22,504 nt of DNA, taken from assembly GCA_015680685.1 (NCBI GenBank), contig MNCI01026334.1:1389284-1411787 (forward strand). The letters are read 5' to 3'. Shown piece by piece: positions 18,968 through 22,504 of this stretch (position 1 is its first letter; every line of letters begins with the position of its first letter). Origin of the DNA: Gnetum montanum. Lineage: Eukaryota > Streptophyta > Gnetopsida > Gnetales > Gnetaceae. The notes under the pieces are model-generated. The model had not been told where the DNA came from, ran no database searches, and was given only the letters and a program-made list of their open reading frames with translations. Position numbers and translations under genes: made by a program.

Positions 18968-19096
18968 ATGGGGCCCCGTCGATGAAGCTCATGTATATCC
19001 AAGATGTCGTATACGTGGCCCCATCAATGGAGCCTATGCATATACAAGACCTTGTATACACGACCCTATCAACATAGCATAGAAATAGTATAAATA
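18968..19096 (+). promoter_or_regulatory. Subrepeats and TATA box of a second LTR-like promoter
   Basis: Two 45-47 bp units (ggggccccgtcgatgaagct at 18968 and ggccccatcaatggagcct at 19017), each ending in aaga..t.gtatac, plus a third partial unit gaccctatcaacatagcat, lead straight into TATAAATA at 19089. The last unit and TATA box align with LTR A3 at 11555-11590 (ccccatcgacatagcat..aata..tataaata), but sequences after the TATA box do not. So this is either a different LTR sharing upstream elements, or a recombinant. Confidence 0.5.
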
Positions 19097-19604
19097 TGTG
19101 TGATCCCCCTTAGAAATTTTCACATTCGCTCACAAACACCAAGGGATTTTTTCAAATTTTCAAAGCCCAAAACCTTCTAGAGCTCATAACTTTCTAATCA
19201 TTTATCCAAATCACTACATTCTTCAACCCTATAGCTATTAGAGTTAAGCTCTTAGTTGTCAGGGCCATAAATATGCTATTTTTGATAGAAATTTTTTTGC
19301 CATTTTTCTAACACCCACAAAGCTTTAACTAAGAAATCAACATTTAAACACCAAATTATAGAAGTTAAACTCTTCCAATGAGCTCTGGTGACACTTATAA
19401 TAAAAATTAATTAATAAAATAAGCATAAAATAATCAATCTACAATGGTCGAACCTTAGCCAAGTGTAACTAATTGATGAGATAAGATATTTAAATATTCA
19501 AAGTTACATGTTATATCTACTAATCCATAGATGTGTTGTGACCATAGATGGCATTGAAAGGCAAACACAAACAGGAAGGAGGATTGTCTAAACTAAGAGA
19601 GAAA
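19097..19604 (+). other. Putative leader of the downstream ORF
   Basis: No coding frame, PBS or LTR end was recognised between the TATA box and the reading frame that begins near 19605. AT-rich, with aaaacttcta/ccaaattata words but no clear repeats. Confidence 0.35.
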
Positions 19605-20710
19605 TGGCCATGAATGGGAAGGGGCCAAGAACAAGCTTAGGAAGAACCACTTGCAACCCACGCCATTGGTCCTCTTAGGGAAGATGCCAAGGTGGAATCT
19701 ATTTGTCAGATTCCAAAACCAGTAGTAGTAAGAAAACATTCCCACCAGGATTAGGCACCAGCTCAGCAAGCAAACCTTAAGGTGACCTTGACAAAAGCTT
19801 TCCTAAATCAAATCAAATCAAGGAAGATCCAAAAAATAGTGCTCTAGGAGTTAAAATTTGGCTCTTTCCTAGAGAAAGCACCTAAAGAAGTATAAGACTA
19901 ACTGAAGACCTCTCTCATGTAGCCAATTATCACTTCCACTAGGGAGTGGTACATGAAAGAGACATTCTTATTCTAGAATAACAAGTATGTCGATTCAATG
20001 GTCAAAATCAAGAACATCTCAGTGTCCTACTCAGTCTAGGCCATTGCTAAAGTGCTTGGGTTACCAGAAACTGGGATGAATCTCACTAAGATTCCGATTC
20101 AAGTAGACCCCAACATCAAAAAGGAATGGGTTCAATGGTGCTATGGTGTTGACCATATGGAGTACAGTGTGCATACACCAATAGAAAGAATTCATAACAA
20201 GATTGTGACCTTTCACCTAAATCCCACAATGAGTCCCAACAAGATCATTAGCTTTTCTACCCATGCATGTGCTAGTCTGAGTCAGAGCTTCCCTATCAAC
20301 CTTCCACAGCTAATCTATCTGGAGATAAAGAAGTGGCTTAAAGAGAATGAACATGGAAAGAAGGCACTCCCCTTTCCATGCCTCATTAGAAAACTCTGTT
20401 GGAGAGAAGGAATAGTCCGTTATGCAAATGATGCTATCAGGCATGCTCCAATTGCTAATTAGGCAAAGATGATGAAAGATAAAAAACCTATAAAAATCAT
20501 TCAAGAAGAGGAGCAGCAGCCACCACCTCTACCTACCACTCAAACAACTATGCCAAACATTGCTGCAATAGTCCAATAGTTGCATGAATACTAAGAATGA
20601 ATAGGCATGAGTGGAGGGGACCCATCTGTGTACCGACTAGGAATGAGTCACCTAAATGAGGTGGCCCGAACAATCAACCTAATGGGGGGAGGTGGATCCA
20701 TTAATGACAT
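19605..20710 (+). pseudogene. ORF resembling the putative plant transposon protein family
   Basis: One frame stays coherent for about 370 codons, broken by about a dozen stop codons (mostly TAG/TAA at apparent Gln positions) and no frameshift; the longest clean part is 20052-20462. Visible motifs in order: TREWYMKETFLF, NNKYVDSMVKIKNISVSYS, KVLGLPETGMNL, EYSVHTPIERIH, then LPQLIYLEIKKWL and ALPFPCLIRKLC with a Gly-Ile close by. This fits the plant-specific putative transposon protein domain (PF20167 as I recall it: long helical core ending LPFPSLITxLCRxxGV). The C-terminus is Gln/Pro-rich, then GMSGGDPSVYRLGMSHLNEV and a Gly run. The family has no known biochemical role; it occurs in plant repeats. 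The frame is followed at once by the viral fragment. Confidence 0.65.
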
Positions 20711-20713
20711 AAA

Positions 20714-20958
20714 GAATTATTAGTGATAATTAAAGGAATAGAAAAATTTAGGTTATTTTTACAAAAAAAGAGATTCATAGTGTGAAGTTATTAAAACATT
20801 TCAATAAATATCTTCAAGTTAATAATCTTAAGAAAGTCGCACATACTAGACTCATACACTGGTCTTTTTTCTTTGCTAATTTTAATTTTGATTCAGAATA
20901 TATTGATGCTAAGAAAAATTCTCTAGCGAATTTCCTTATTAGAGAATTCCATAATTAA
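20714..20958 (+). pseudogene. RNase H C-terminal part of endogenous caulimovirid
   Basis: Starts with ELLVIIKGIEKF at 20714, the RNase H motif with the catalytic Glu. The frame is lost around 20775-20790 by a frameshift near the position of the expected TDC motif. In the neighbouring frame the end is clear: FNFDSEYIDAKKNSLANFL followed by IREF and a TAA at 20956. This closing pattern (FDF..E.I.G..NSLpDFLtREF) is characteristic of the caulimovirid polymerase rather than of Ty3/gypsy. It removes the RNA strand in reverse transcription; it is broken here. Confidence 0.75.
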
Positions 20959-20962
20959 GTGT

Positions 20963-21784
20963 ATGTTTTATGCAAATTCTCTTGTACAACAAGGATGGAG
21001 CTTGCAATCTAATAGACGTATTAGATGGTGTCCTTTTAATAACCAGTATTTGAGTCAGTCTAAGATTTTGGAAATCCAGAATAGCCATAAATCTCAATGC
21101 GAGTCATTAGTAGAAGAATTTAGAAGGATGTCATCCCATGCTAATTTAATTTGTTCCTATTTTTGGGTTGAATCTGAAGATCCTGCTAAAATAGTCTTAA
21201 AAACATCCATAAACCTGCAAGAGGTCAACCTGAATATTTTACAATCTAATTGGGCATATTACCAAACTCAATATGGTCATGTATACCAAATTTAGTTTAC
21301 CTTTTCCAACACCAAACCATAAGAAAATGATCCTTTTTGATCTTGGTGGATAAAATTTGGTGCATATCCTAAGTACTTTCCAGTAAGTTACCCATCACAT
21401 ATTAGAACCAAAGTTAGGTCTAAAGTCCATGGTGATTTTCTATATTTTAACAGTTTAGAATCTGCAGCTTCGTTCGCATTTCACCAGGATTTTAATACAA
21501 GTTACTACCTAACTACCAGCATTAGTAAAAGACTGGATTGGGAACTTCCATGGTGATTTTCTTCGTATCATGATGTTTGGACAACAATAGTAGAAGATAT
21601 TTGTCAACATTGCAACATTAATCGTCAGAACCCAATATCTCTCAAGCTATGGCATATGAACCCAATTTTCTATCAATATCAATAAAGTGGAGGTCATTAT
21701 TATGTGCAATACATAGCTGAACCAGCATATGATCCCAATGAGCCATTAAAAGACTCAGATTTCCAAAATAATGATTCTAATTGA
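20963..21784 (+). pseudogene. ORF2 of endogenous caulimovirid, unknown function
   Basis: The ATG is 4 bases after the stop of the polymerase frame. A single frame runs 273 codons to a TGA at 21782, interrupted by only five premature stops (21293, 21320, 21338, 21554, 21683) and no frameshift. The first 110 codons are clean. Content is polar and aromatic-rich: WVESEDPAKIV, YYQTQYGHVY, KFGAYPKYFPVSYPSHI, VHGDFLYFNSLESAASFA, and CQHCN near 21605. It matches no protein I can name; a distant link to the caulimovirid transactivator is possible but unsupported. Position after the polymerase and before the promoter agrees with the ORF2 of florendovirus-like genomes. I give no restored product. Confidence 0.6.
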
Positions 21785-22037
21785 TCTTTCGCAAAGGAAC
21801 GTCCATGTGTCATAAAAATGTCCATTTATGTAAATGGAATATTAATTTTCTTCCACTCTTCTAGTGGATTATGTTCTCAGCATGATGTGTCATCCACTAT
21901 CTGCAGTGTTATAGTGGAGTAAAATGTGTAAAGAGATTTGTGATAAGAATGAATTTCGATAATGGTGTGTAAGTGTGTGCTAAGTTGGCAAGCACTAGTA
22001 ATAGTGTCTTGAAGAGTTGAGACACCCTCTCCTATTC
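21785..22037 (+). other. Upstream part of the caulimovirid promoter region
   Basis: No coding frame in the viral sense. It lies between ORF2 and the TATA box, where enhancer sites would sit. Words repeat (ctagtggatta near 21863 and tatagtggagta near 21911, each preceded by tcc/cact), and tgtgtaagtgtgtgc occurs at 21967, but I can name no site with confidence. Confidence 0.4.
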
Positions 22038-22047
22038 CTATATAAAG
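22038..22047 (+). promoter_or_regulatory. TATA box of the caulimovirid promoter
   Basis: CTATATAAAG, preceded by a pyrimidine-rich stretch (accctctcctattc), about 125 bp upstream of the AATAAA signal and about 170 bp upstream of the PBS. It would drive the pregenomic RNA. Confidence 0.65.
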
Positions 22048-22166
22048 TGTGCAAAGGCTTGTATGCAACATAAGAGGTATCCGGCAGAGAGATCTCAAGA
22101 AGCAACTCATAGTGCTCTTGAGAGCATTCCTCGTGAAGCATCCCTTATGCTTGTAATTTCTTAAGC

Positions 22167-22172
22167 AATAAA
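22167..22172 (+). promoter_or_regulatory. Polyadenylation signal of the caulimovirid
   Basis: AATAAA in aagcaataaaagag, followed by a GT-rich stretch (ctgttgtggtgctt), the expected layout for terminal redundancy of the pregenomic RNA. Confidence 0.6.
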
Positions 22173-22210
22173 AGAGTAATTTCTACAATTCTGTTGTGGT
22201 GCTTAGAAAT

Positions 22211-22222
22211 TAGTATCAAAGT
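22211..22222 (+). promoter_or_regulatory. Minus-strand primer site (tRNA-iMet type) of the caulimovirid
   Basis: TAGTATCAAAGT matches 9 of 12 positions of TGGTATCAGAGC, the initiator-tRNA-Met complement that caulimovirids use; the three differences are transitions. It sits about 40 bp past the polyA signal. Confidence 0.65.
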
Positions 22223-22297
22223 TGAGTAATATCATTAGTACTTTGCAAAATTTAGAGTGGAGAGTCTTGTGAAATGAGTGAATCTATTGAACGCTGA

Positions 22298-22504
22298 TGA
22301 GTGGCGAGGTACCCCTACACTCAACCATACGAATATGAGCATGTACACACGATCCGGTCGAACTCCGCAGACTAAATGCCTTAACACCACAAGAAACACT
22401 TGGGGTTAATCGTTCGTTGTCTTCCCAGGCTTGGTTGTAAGTGTCACGGTGTATGGTTAAGAAAGTTTGAGGTATGTGATTTTTTTGGTATTTTTCGGTT
22501 TATC
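22298..22504 (-). repeat. LTR end of Athila/Tat-like element, copy A4 (partial)
   Basis: Starts TGAGTGGCGAGGTACCCC and matches 1034-1240 over exactly 207 bp without net gap, about 84% identical by eye; the first 36 bases are identical. No PBS lies on its left side, so this is the outer edge of a 3' LTR or of a solo LTR in minus orientation; the rest is beyond the window. It abuts the caulimovirid fragment. Confidence 0.85.

Larger units (their letters stand above)
20711..22297 (+). mobile_element. Endogenous caulimovirid (plant pararetrovirus) fragment
   Basis: About 1.6 kb of decayed viral DNA in the order RNase H end, downstream ORF, promoter with TATA box, polyA signal, tRNA-iMet-type PBS. 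This is the order found across the large intergenic region of caulimovirids that have a second ORF after the polymerase ORF, and it is not the layout of an LTR element. Movement protein, coat protein, protease and RT are absent, so the copy is truncated on the left where the transposon-like ORF ends and on the right where LTR A4 begins. It is a genomic fossil with many stops, not a functional virus. Genus cannot be set from this part; the presence of the second ORF recalls florendovirus-type endogenous viruses. Confidence 0.72.

Noticed and set aside
21877-22110. 77-codon minus-strand frame
   Set aside because: Lies across the viral promoter and TATA box, with no family resemblance.
22298-22504. 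Treating LTR A4 as the 3' LTR of element A3
   Set aside because: It is in the opposite orientation to A3 and closer to A1 in sequence.

Overview
The window looks like intergenic DNA from a vascular plant with a large, repeat-rich nuclear genome. It is AT-rich. Nearly everything recognisable is a decayed reverse-transcribing element: Ty3/gypsy, probably Ty1/copia, and a plant pararetrovirus. I see no intact host gene, tRNA, rRNA or bacterial-type feature. Species cannot be named from the sequence. Most coding remnants are broken mainly by TAG, TAA and TGA codons standing where the family has Gln, Trp or Arg, as expected of old methylated repeats losing C to T.

Layout. (1) 1-2100, minus strand: 5' end of an Athila/Tat-like Ty3/gypsy element (family A): gag N-terminus, tRNA-Asp-type primer binding site (PBS), then the LTR with polyA signal, TATA box and a CpG-rich palindromic cluster. 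(2) 2567-7900, plus strand: a nearly complete but dead 5.3-kb chromovirus-type Ty3/gypsy element with two 330-bp LTRs, a tRNA-iMet-type PBS, gag, protease, RT, RNase H and integrase. (3) 8355-9090, minus: a second, older family A LTR with PBS. (4) 9100-11400: AT-rich DNA with an unrecognised eroded reading frame and a probable copia gag/protease relic, both minus strand. (5) 11500-17450, plus: a third family A copy with LTR, PBS, long gag and gag-pol remnants (RT, RNase H, integrase). A 48-bp duplication next to an ambiguous base interrupts gag. No matching 3' LTR was found. (6) 17450-20710: non-coding DNA, then 46-bp subrepeats and a TATA box, then a 1.1-kb frame resembling the putative plant transposon protein family. 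(7) 20711-22297, plus: a fragment of an endogenous caulimovirid, reading RNase H end, downstream ORF, promoter, polyA signal, tRNA-iMet-type PBS. (8) 22298-22504, minus: a fourth family A LTR end, running off the window.

The most interesting segment is the endogenous pararetrovirus. Its 273-codon downstream ORF is held in one frame with five stop codons and no frameshift. Its order (RNase H, ORF2, promoter, polyA, PBS) fits a caulimovirid genome, and ORF2 matches no protein I can name. Nothing here is expected to be active; the parts that may still act are promoters in the LTRs and in the virus.
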